Shown here: one piece after another, positions 33,001 to 45,000 of the stretch
Layout of the letters: each line of letters starts with the position of its first letter
Position numbering within the stretch: the first letter of the stretch is position 1
DNA from: Tridacna crocea
Taxonomy: Eukaryota > Mollusca > Bivalvia > Cardiida > Cardiidae
Direction of reading: 5' to 3'
Length of the DNA: 64,000 nt
Assembly: GCA_943736015.1 (NCBI GenBank)
Contig: OX031056.1
Location: forward strand, 62,523,277-62,587,276
The notes under the pieces: generated by a model
What the model was told of the DNA's origin: nothing
Databases searched by the model: none
Seen by the model: only the letters and a program-made list of their open reading frames with translations
Program-made: the position numbers and the translations under genes

Positions 33001-36000
33001 GTATGACGGGGTTGGCTCTGTACGTGTGTTGGTGTGCACTGCATAGGATTGCACGACTTGGGATTAGCCATTCACGCATCACACATTCCTGGCTCTTAAC
33101 CAGAGATGACACCCCTGAATGCATTCTATGCAATGCATCTTTTTCTGTAAAACATATTGTCACGGGAGACCACTCCTTCCTGCATGGCTTCGTCCCGATT
33201 TAAATACAATACCTGACTACTGTGTTAGGGAGGTATCTCTTTGGCTCAGTGGTTAAGGTATTAATCCTTCGTCCGGGAGTTCTGGGGTTCGAATTTCTGC
33301 AATGCAATTTATTCATTTGTTTCTTTGTTACGGACTTTGTTTGTAAGATGGGGGCTCGTCCGGGATTGGCCATTGGGCCATTAATCCTGCTTGTTGTCCT
33401 AAAACGGACTTTCTGCGTAATAAGGATTTGAGTCATCAAAAAACGATGACTTTAAGAGGCCCGGTCAGGGGATGTGTTACGGGAGACCACTACTGCGTCA
33501 GGGAGATATCTCTTTGGCTCAGTGGTTAAGGTATTAGTCTTTCGTCCGGGAGTTCTGGGGTTCGAATCCCGCACAGTCCCTTATTTCTACCATCCATTTA
33601 TTCATTTGTTTCTTTGTTACAGACTTTATTCGTAAGAATATCCTACTAGTTTGCATTGACTTTCAACCAGTTCGTTCAAAACATTTCAACGTCGATAATT
33701 TAAAAAGTCTTTTTGATTCTGTCAACGTTGAATCTGTTATCGTTTTCAAGGAGACTGGCATTTACAATAAACTGTGATATTTTACTCTTTGTTGTTGTCA
33801 GCCTAATTTATCGTGTTACTTAAATTTGTTAACTTTGTGGTCTTAATTTTTTTTTTAATAAATAATTTCAGGTAAACGTCCCAAAGGAACGTATCTAGGT
33901 TGCTTCAAGGACAAAGAACAAGATCGAGATTTGAACAGATATAGATCAGAATTCCGTGAGACCAATACCCCAGAAAGATGCATTGACTTTTGTCTGAGTG
34001 GGGGTACGTTTGTTCCGTGTTCAAACCCTTCAGCCCCCAAATACATTATTAGTCGTAGGGTCAGTTGGCAGAGGACTTTGAAATTTGTTCACGGCTGTGG
34101 CAAATCATGTCGCCCCGAGCCGAAGTCGAGTCGACGACATGATTCACAACAGCCATGAACAAGTTCCCAAGTCACCTGCCACCTGACCGTACAACAGATT
34201 TATCGTTCAAACGTTTGTTAGACGAATATTACCTGTTTTTGGTTTTAAAAATTGAGTTTGCTGACGAAGTAGAATTCCCCTTCTGAGTGCCCCGAATAAG
34301 TGAAAACTGACGTTACTGAAAACTGACGTCACTGAAACCTTGGTAAATCGTGCAGCTTGGCGCATAATCTTGATGTTAATCTTGATCGATATCGCCATTT
34401 TGGATGTTGTTATGATAGTGTAGTCATGTATACAGGACTCCCGAAAGGGAAACTGCTTTTACGTTGGTTTTTGCCGGTGTACATGATATATATGTTCAGG
34501 ACATATCCAATCTGATCAGGACAAATTTCCTTGCAGTAAAATAAATGTCCTTGGTTATTCAAAAATTAACGAGTTGCATAAGGTATCTAAACATGAGACG
34601 ATACTTTTTACAGGTGCATCCAACTTCATTTATGCTGTTGTCAACTTTGTCTCCTGTGCAGGTTACATGTATGCTGGTGTTCAGAATAAGACGGACTGTT
34701 GGTGTGGTGATGTTTACGGTAAACATGGTTTGTTGCCCGAGCCCTCGTGTGCCAACACATGCCCTAGTGACAGCTCCCTTATTTGTGGTGGGGTGAATGC
34801 CCAAAGAGTTTTCAGTACAGGCCTTCCAGGTAAGAACTTAGGCTATGTATTGGACAGCGTCTCTCTTCGTTTCTTTTATTTGTAAGCAGAGTCTGATAGC
34901 AAAGGTTGCAGCAAACCAGACCGGAAATCAGGGTCTCGCTGGCTCGAATCTGCAGCTCGGCGGGTTTCTTTCTGATGTATGATGATAATCGTTGAGACAG
35001 GGTCTAATTAAGTAGATCTACTCTGTCTTTGCTGACTGTTGATTCGGCAATTACCGGTATTTCTTAATTTTAGCACGCTTCCGTTGCGCTTTGTTTATAG
35101 AGCCGAACTCACGTGTCATGTTAGAATTCCCTTTTTACCAGAGTAAGAATCATAATTATGACTAAGAAATAAGCTTTTTTCTATCGTGGTTTAAAAATCC
35201 GCACGGGCGATGCTAGCCCTAGTGGGATTTTTTTTTATTGCGCCTCATAACTCACAACGTGATTTATTGAAAAATAACTTACGATAGAAAAAAGATTATT
35301 TCGATTCTAATATGACCAACTCTTCATGAAAGTAAAACAAGTTCATCCTTAAAGTAAAAGCGCAGATGCAGATTATATTCCATTGAATATCTTACTTACT
35401 TGCTCTATACAGAATGACGTCACTCAACATAGAATGACACCACACTACATATAATAACGTAGAGTTTACCACGCTTTCGTTGCACTATGTTTACAGTTTG
35501 TCCTACTTTCTAAACCAAAGAAAGCGCCGAATTTCGTTCAAAACTGCTGATTTAATTCCTTTCATGACACGTGAATTCGGCTCTATAAATTTGAATAATG
35601 GGCCGGTGACCCTACGTAACAAAGTAACCATATTCTGTTTTTCAGCACCACATTTCTATACAAAGTATATTAAAGGAGGAGGTGAAGTGAGAATAGTCTT
35701 TGTATTGACTGTCAGTGGGAAGGCAGTGAGACAGGTCAAACGTCTCATCAAGACCATTTATCACAGGAGGCATTATTTCTTTATACACGTGGATAGTGTA
35801 AGTTTATATATATTATGATTTATATAGATGCATTGTGCTGTGAAAGGGGCGCTTTTATTCATCATAGAAAAGTATCCACCCAGGCCAGTCTGCACATTAT
35901 GTACAGGCTGACGTGGGCCGAAACTTTTCACTATTGGTCAATTTTTTGTATGTCAAAGGACTAATCTACGTCATGATTAAGACGGTTGATAAATATTAGT

Positions 36001-39000
36001 GCCTATCAAAGATCTGTAATTACATGATTCCTTGCTAGGTATAATGCATCGAGCCAGAGAAGCATTAAGTTCCCTTTAACTAGATCATGGTAGATGAGTG
36101 TTTATCTCTTTATCACATAACAAAATTCAGACCAGTCCATGTCATTATCTCCCGCTAGAGGGCATTCTATAAATGCTCATCAATCTAATTTGAGCACCTG
36201 AGTACAGAACCGAACCACTTTCCTACGCGACAACCGTCACTTTGTATTTCAAACTAAAATAACCGTTTACTCAATAAAACGATATCTCGTGCAATTCACT
36301 CGGCTATGATCAGCAGTTTAGAGAAATCTGCAGCTAAAGCAGGTCTCATTTCTCCTAAAACGTATTGATAAAAGCTATTTTCTAACATTGCTACTTTATA
36401 GAGGGTAATATTACACTCTGCCCGCTTTAGGGGCTGGTGATGCGTCATATGAGGCAGGTCGAATCTTCGAAGAATATGACATGCGCAGACAACGTAGTCC
36501 ATATTAACTTTTAGGCTGTGATGAGCGACTCCACTGACTTTTTGCCGACTGTGTAGATTCAAGATCAGACTGCACAGAATGTGCAGTCTGATCTTGTATC
36601 TACACTGTCAGATACGTAGATATTATTCGCCAAAACATAACATTGAAAAAGCAAAACTTGGGTTTTTACCATCGAACTGAAAATTTAATTTTGGTCATTT
36701 AGCAGGGTATGGATTAAAAGTATTGAAAAGCAATCATTGAACATGGCTCAAATGATGAGATTTGTCTGAAGAGGATAGAAAATATTGTAAGAAAAGGAGC
36801 AAATGCTGGCTCACAATGATCTCAAAGCATATTCAAGTATGGACACTTTAACTTGGTATGCAAACTTCACTAAACGCTTGCAAATGCTTATATGTTCATA
36901 CTCTCCAATTACTACAAGAACCTCGAAATAACGCTGTAGGACCGGGGGGGGGGGTGGTGGGGTGTGCCTGCTGTTTGAGTCATACAGTTACAGCTGAAAT
37001 CGATGCTAGACTTCTTTTTTTTGTATGCTCGGTTTTTATCATCCGTCATGCACGGGAGAGGTCTGCAACATTTTGGGGTGAGGCTAGTTTACCCCAGGTT
37101 CACCGTGCTTTTATAGAGAGTGCTCTTATTTTTTAGATGTTTTTACTGAGATAACGTAAGATATTACGTGAAAGAGATAACTATATTTCAAATACATGAA
37201 TCTGTTTTTGCCTCAAAAGATCTAAGTATATCCACATAGCATTGTGGTCCTACTGCAATACTGGCAAGAAATATCTTCGAAAACGATAAACGACGCAAGA
37301 GATACTGGAAAATTATGGATATCGAAACTCTCGTGACACAGTCTGAAGTCAAAAAATGAAAAGTAACCTCACTGACAGTTGCCTCTTTTTCTCACCCTTT
37401 TTCACCTTATTGATAAGTATTATAGATCTATTGGGTTATTGGATAACGTGTGCGCAAATGCTAAATTCCGAGTAGATCAAGAAAAGGATTGGAGAGGTCA
37501 TCAGACCTCTCTAACAGTGGTAATTTCAAAAGGCAGACTGCCACAGAATTTTCCGTCCAAATCTATTTCGCTTGCAAAATATTTTGAAATTAACAGCCAA
37601 TGAACTATTTGAAAACATTGATCCTAACCTCTCCTGGCATCTTTTGTAAAGAAGCCAACACGTTTTGTCTTATATTACTAGTAACTTGCAATGGTATAAA
37701 TCAAGGCCCCGTGGTATCGATTACCGGAGTAAATAGTGGTTCCATAAATGTGCGGGCAGATGTGACAGCAGGCCCGCAGAATAAATGAGCACATTTTATA
37801 CCAATGGCAATGTACCAATTAACACTTATCCTGTTAAATAACTAAAATAAAAAAAAAATCAATTCGACAGAATAAACTTAAACAGTACTGTTTCAAAGGT
37901 ACATTGGGGAATAATATCTCCTTATCCGACAGCGTAGACCAAAGACCAGACTGCACGTTCTGTGCAGTCTGGTCTTGATCTACACTGTCCGCAAAAGGTC
38001 AATAAATCACCCTTAGCAACCTAAGGTTAAATTTTAATCTGTAAAAAAAAAAACTAGGTCAAAAGTCAGCGCAGTTAGCTTCGCTGACATAAAAGACTAC
38101 TGAACACTTGTGCCAACGCGCGGGTGCAAGCGCTTGGTTTTCAGTGAAAATTCTTAGTCGAACAAGAAGCTAACTTTGTCAATAGTATTTTGAGGGCTAC
38201 CTCCCCTGTTGTATGGGTTCCCCCTTTTGACAGCGAAGCATATGTCCAGGTTTGAAGTAAATATCTTCAGAAATAGTAATAGAGATACATGTATTTCAAA
38301 CTGTCAGAGCTTTTGCACTACGATTACAATGCAGATGACGACGACACCAGGCCCGTATTCATCAACCATTCTTAAGAAGGTTTTTTGTCTTATTCTCCAG
38401 AATTTTCTGCATTTGTAAGTAACGCAACTTCCGATTGGCTCAACCATTCGGTTTAGCCAATCAGAAGATGTGTTACTTACAAATGTAGAAAACTTTGGAT
38501 AATAAGACATATAGGATCTGACATGAGTGGACGTTAGAGATAAGATATTACTAAACGAGTCAAGGGAAATGTTATTAAGCGAGCCTTTTCCGTGACAAGT
38601 TTAATAAAATCTTATCTCAAAAACCCACAAATGTCAGATTCTATTTATCACATAACAATATTTCACAAAATATAGATCAGATGATGCAAGAACATTCATA
38701 AATGCACCCGTGGTATTTTCCATTAACTTGTATGAAATGCGTACAAAATGACGTCAAAAATGACGTCACACAAATGTGATATTAAACGTGTGTGAGATAA
38801 GAAAATTCGTAATGGGTACATTAGAAAACAAGGGAGGTTATGTGATAAAAGAATATTCTCAAGAATGATTGGTGAATACGGGCCCAGGGTCTGTATTCAC
38901 CAACCATTCTTAGGAACAATCTTTGTCCTTTTCTTCAGATTTTTCTAACATGGAAATTTATACAACTCCTGATTGGTTAAACCAGTTGGTTTAGCTAATC

Positions 39001-42000
39001 AGGACATGCATTGCTTTCAACTTTAGAAAATCTTGTATGGAAGATACAAAGATTGTTCTTAAGAATGGTTGGTGAATACAGTCCCTGGGCTCCGGCAATA
39101 ACTCACCGCTTACTTCGGAAACAGCCGAGCTGAAAACACAGCATACGGGAGATGATTATGTAATCCCAAAGTAGGTTGTCTTCTTTCATCTGCAGAGGTG
39201 TCAGTACATGTACAGAGAGCTGCTAAAACTTGAAGATGTTCTACCTAACATTCGTCTTTCAAGGGAGAGGTTTGCCACGTTTTGGGGTAGTACCAGCTTA
39301 CTCCTGGCTCACTTTGCTATAATAAAAGCCTTACTGGAGATGACAGATTGGAATTGGGACTACTATGTCAACCTGAGTGAAAGTGATTATCCAATAAAGT
39401 ATGTACGTAAACGACGATTTCGATATTGTGGCGGCTGCTCTTTTTATTTTCATTTATAAGCCAAATGGGTTTACAAAAAATACCTGTTGGGGACATGGCT
39501 GGAAAAGAGAAAAATTAATGCTTATTACAAGCAATTAGCCCTATTCTGACCACCTTTTCTATCCAATCGTTTATTTATCTATCCTAGATTTTGATTCGCT
39601 GACGTTCTGTCGGAAGTTTCGTCTACTATGTTGCTACGTCAGTAAATACTCAGCCGAAGGTACTGTCCAGTTCTATTTGTAGTAACAAAATTCCGAATTC
39701 AACAGAAGTTTTAAATTAGATACATATCGCCGGTTTACTTACAAAACCTCGTAACTACAGCTTGTTACAAGCTGTAGTTAAGAGGTTCTAGAAGTAAACG
39801 GAGGATATACAAATTTATGTGGTTAAAACAGCCGCTCCTCTTCATGACGGAAATGTTAGATGAGCTACAACACCCAACCAGCAATGTCGCCAACAACACG
39901 GCAATAACTCGCATCCCTACCGCTGATTGCTTCAAACGAGAAGTTGCAGATTTGCATCGTTGTTTTTTTCAACGTGGGCACCCATCGCACATTTGAAGCT
40001 ACAACATCCCTACTAGCAGAGGAAAGGCAGCAGAGCTAATAAGTCTGCAGGCTTCTCTACCACTGTCTGCTTCAAACGAGAAGTTGCAGATTCGCATCGT
40101 TGTTTATTCAACGTGGACATCCCACAATTGGAGGTAGACTGTAGACAGAAAAGGACAACTTTTGTGCTTATATTTCTCTCAGTATATGGATCTATTTCAG
40201 GAACATTGAATCTTTATCAAGGTACTTAACCAGTCATAAGGGTTACAACTTCTTACAATCTAGTGGAAGAGAAACACCAAGGTTAGTTATACATCTTTAC
40301 TTTTAGTTGACTTTGACCGATTACCAGACATTCCCGGTATTGATGACTCTAGATAAGACTTGAAAATATTGTGGAAAAAGGAGTAAATGCTGCTAACCAG
40401 CAAGCTAAGTATTTTTACCAAACCTAATCGGTAGAATCTTTCAAATGTAGATTCAAAGTGAAATATGACAAAAAGAAAGAAAAAGAATGCCTGTTCTAAA
40501 ATGACTCGGACTTAATTTGCTGAGCTAAATATACATGTATGTATCTGTAAACATGATGGTGTTAGTCTGCTTTATGTCACATACATGTACAATGGATTTG
40601 GTATGACGTCATACATATGCACTCCTCTCCTCCGTCTTGTATGTGCACTGTTTGGCAATATGGAAAGGAGAAAACCCATTCGGAAGCTTTTATTACATTC
40701 GTTTGTGTATATACAACCTGAGATGTATACTTATGACATCATTTATCTGTACAGAAATTCATCGTGATCTGATTGGATAATATTTCCCGAACATATATAT
40801 ATGTAGATCATGTACACTGGCAAAACCAACGTTAAAATAGTTTCCCTTCCGGGGACCCGTATACATGACTATACTATCAACACATCATCCAAAATGGCAG
40901 CGTCGATCAAGATTAATATCAAGATTATGCGCCAAACTGCACGTTTTAGCACATAATTATTACCAAGGTCTTGAGTGACGTCAGTTCCAAATGACGTCAG
41001 TTTTTATTGAATTCGTGCACTAAAAAGGGAAATTCTTCTTAGTTAGCGTACGCAATTTTTAAACCAAAACACGGGAAAAAATCGCGTAGTAAAGGTTGGA
41101 ATGGTAATAATTTGCAACATGATAAATTCGTTGTACAGTCAGGTGGCAAGAGACTTGGAAACCTGTTCACGGCTGTGGTGAATCATGTCTCCACTTCGCC
41201 TTCGTCTTGGGGAAACATGCTTTACCACAGCCGCGAACAAGTTTTCAAGTCTTCTGCCACCTGATCGTACAGCTAATACTTTATCTCCCGCTAGATGGCA
41301 TTGTATACAGATACACATCTATCTAGTTTGGGCATTTTGGGTACAGAACCGGACTACATCTCTATTCGACAACCATTACTTTGAATTTCAAAACGAAATA
41401 AACTTTTACTCAGTAAAATGCAACCTGGTGCTATTCATTGACCTACGATCGGCTGTCATGCAATCTATACATCGGCCATTTCTTTTTAAAACAGCATGCT
41501 TGGGTCATATAGGCTCCTATTTTCTGTATAAGCCCTACTTTTTCCCAGGTATACGGGGATGGGTGATGCGTCGTGGCAGACAGGTCGAATCTTCGAAGAA
41601 TATGACATGCCCAGACAACGATATATGAAATATGCCCTAGACAAAGGAAGTTGAATGCATCTCTTTGAGCCAGTGTTTAAGCAAGTTTTCACATGCCTAT
41701 AAATCCATAAAATTCATTTTGTCATGCAACTCTCTTTTGATATACAAATATTCATAGATGACAATATCTTTCGGTCCTTGTCAGTCTGCGAGGGCTGTGC
41801 AGGCTGACATAGTTCGATACTATTAATGACCAGTAACACGTGAAAAGGGACATTCGGACATTTGCGTAAAGTACCGTCTCGGATTAGCCTGCGAGGTCCT
41901 CGCAGGCTAATCCGAGACTGCACTGTACGGTTACATTAGATTATTTTGTGCTACAGCAGACTTGTGCAAAACAGAAAATTACAGAGAGACGGAACGTGTC

Positions 42001-45000
42001 CTTAAGGATTAGCCTGCGCAGACTCCGCAGGCTGATCCGTAAGAACACCTTCCGCAAATATCCGGATGCCCTTTTCGTGTACTTTCCGCAAATGTCCGAA
42101 TGTCCCTTTTCGTGTACTTTCCGCAGATGTCCGAATGTCCCTTTTCGTGTACTTTCCGCAGATGTCCGAATGCCCTTTTCGTGTACTTTCCGCAGATGTC
42201 CGAATGTCCCTTTTCGTGTACTTTCCGCAGATGTCCCGATGTCCCTTTTCGTGCACTTTCCGCAGATGTCCGAATGTCCCTTTTCGTGCACTTTCCGCAA
42301 ATGTCCGAATGTCCCTTTTCGTGTACTTTCCGCAAATGTCCGGATGCCCTTTTCGTGTACTTTCCGCAGGTGTTCGAATGCCCTTTTCGTGTACTTTCGC
42401 AAATGTCCGAATGTCCCTTTTCGTGTTCTTTCTACAGATGTCCGAATGTCCCTTTTCGTGTACTTTCCCAGATGTCCGAATGTCCCTTTTTGTGTACTTT
42501 CCGCAGATGTCCGAATGCCCTTTTCGTGTACTTTCCGCAGATGTCCGAATATCCCTTTTCGTGTACTTTCTGCAGATGTCCAAATGCCCTTTTTGTGAAC
42601 TTTCCGCAAATGTCCGAATGTCCCTTTTCGTGTACTTTGTACAGATGTCCGAATGCCCTTTTCGTGTACTTACCGCAGATGTCGAATGTCCCTTTTCGTG
42701 TACTTTCCGCAGATGTCCAGATGCCCTTTTCGTGTACTTTTTGCAAATGTCCCGATGTCCCTTTTCGTGTTCTTTCCGCATATGTCCGAATGTCCCTTTT
42801 CGTGTACTTTCCGCAAATGTCCGAATGTCCCTTTTCGTGCACTTTCCGCAAATGTCCGGATGCCCTTTTCGTGTACTTTCCGCATGTGTCCGAATGCCCT
42901 TTTCGTGTACTTTCGCAAATGTCCGAATGTCCCTTTTCGTGTTCTTTCTACAGATGTCCGAATGTCCCTTTTCGTGTACTTTCTGCAGATGTCCGAATGC
43001 CCTTTTCGTGTACTTTCCGCAAATGTCCAAATGTCCCTTTTCGTGTACTTTCCCAGATGTCTGAATGCCCTTTTCGTGTACTTTCTGCAAATGTCCGAAT
43101 GTCCCTTTTCGTGTACTTTCCGCAGATGTCCGAATGCCCTTTTAGTGTACTTTCTGCAGATGTCGAATGTCCCTTTTCGTGTACTTTCCGCAGATGTCCA
43201 AATGCCCTTTTCGTGTACTTTCCGCAGATGTCCGAATGCCCTATTCGCGTGTTGCAAGCCAATTAATTTGCTGATACAATTAAGACCCTCTTTTTCATAG
43301 AGCAGGTTATATAATCTATATAATCTATTGAAATATTAGTTTAAACATATTTATTTCACATCGATTGAGAAACAAGTTCTTACAACTTATACTAATCTCT
43401 CTCGATTCTGCTTCCTAGGAACTACACCAGTACTCAAGCCGAATGTGTGGGCCAATGAAAAATCCCAAAGTTGACACCCGCTCCCGGGTATCGAACTCAG
43501 GACCTTAAGGTTACGAGGCCGATGCTCTACCTCACCACCTTGGACACCACCGAAATATTGAAATATTGATACGTCAGGCTGCTGTGTTCATGTAGTACCT
43601 CTAGCTGATCGACGTCGTAGTATTCCATTGCTTGGTTTTCTTTTATTTGTAGCGCTGCCAAAGTTTTCAGAGTTAGTCAAAAAAATCGAATTATCAAAAT
43701 TTCTTTGTGATTATTAAATCTTAACATATGTGGTGGCCGTGGTTGTGAGGTAGAGGCCGGTTCGACCGTAAAACTAACAATGTTAGCCTGCGATTTCGAT
43801 AGCCAGGAACAGGTGTCAACTTGGGATTTTTCATTAGTCCACACACTCGGCGCGAGTACTGGTGTAGTTCCCAGGAAGCAGAATCGAGAGAGATTACCGG
43901 TAGTATATGTTGTAAGAACTTGTTTCTCAGTCGATGTAAAATAAACATGTTTAACCCTTTCCCAAACAATCCCTGGTTTTTACGGGTCAGGAATAGAAGC
44001 CGTTTGAAAACATTGTTGGAAAAGGAGAAAATGCTGGTAACAAGCATTTTCTCCCTTTCCCACAATGTTTTCTACCCTATCATATAGAAAAATCGTCTTT
44101 ATAGCAACTATTTATTTGTCACCTACAATTTGCTTTCAATTTGGTCTTGTCCAAAATTTGCCGTTTGGTAAAGGGTTAAATTAAAGTTAAGTTTAAATCT
44201 GTGTTCTTTATGTATGTGTGTTTTGACAGATTTATAGAAAAGCAGGGACTGGAGCACACTTTCTATGAGTGTGACTCACATTTATGGAGGCTGGGTAAAC
44301 GAGAGCTTCCTAAAGGTATACAAATTAGTGGTGGAAGTGACTGGATGTGTCTCTACAGAGATTTCTGCCAATATTCGGTCTCGAACGTGGACCTCTTGGT
44401 CACAGGGCTCAAGGAGTTTTACAAGTTCACATCAATGCCAGTTGAGGTATGTTGACCCATAGTTGCCTTTTTTTTTAATTACTTTCCTTTATTTAACTTC
44501 GAGCTTTTTATACGCCCGTCGGGGATCACCTGTGGCGGGCGGGCGGACGTCCTGGCGGGCGGGCGGCGTCCACTTCTTTATCTGGAGCATATCTCCAAAA
44601 CCATACTAGCTAGGGTTATGAAATTTCATGGGTGGATAGATCTCATTGAGGGGGAGTGCAGTGCACAAGAATCATAACTCTTGCTTGCTTAATTTTTGAG
44701 TTATTGCCATTTGTCGTTTTTCATACTTAAATTTTGTTCGGAGCATATCTCCAAAACTATACTAGCTAGGGTTATGAAATTTCATGGCTGGATAGATCTC
44801 ATTGAGGGGGAGTGCAGTGCACAAGAATCATAACTCTTGCTCGCTTAATTTTTGAGTTAGTGCCCTTTGTCGTTTTTCATACTTGAATTTTGTCCGATGC
44901 ATGCCCCAGCTTTACAGACGGGCGTATCTTGCGACAATTTGCCGCTCTTGTTACGGAATACAAATTTAACTATAAATTTCAACACTATGGATATATGTAC

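Noticed and set aside
33505-33580. Possible tRNA gene with A and B boxes
   Set aside because: The acceptor stem does not pair convincingly and the copy recurs 280 bp upstream with the same 3' body, so it is a SINE head.
42046-43250. Regularly spaced repeats resembling a CRISPR array
   Set aside because: There are no unique spacers; the units are head-to-tail minisatellite copies in an animal genome.
42002-43266. Overlapping frames of up to 388 (plus) and 362 (minus) codons with repeated [10 protein letters not shown] / [12 protein letters not shown] motifs
   Set aside because: They arise because the minisatellite unit lacks stops in several frames on both strands. Unit length switches between 34 and 35 bp, so no single frame is maintained, and the array lies in an intron of the xylosyltransferase.
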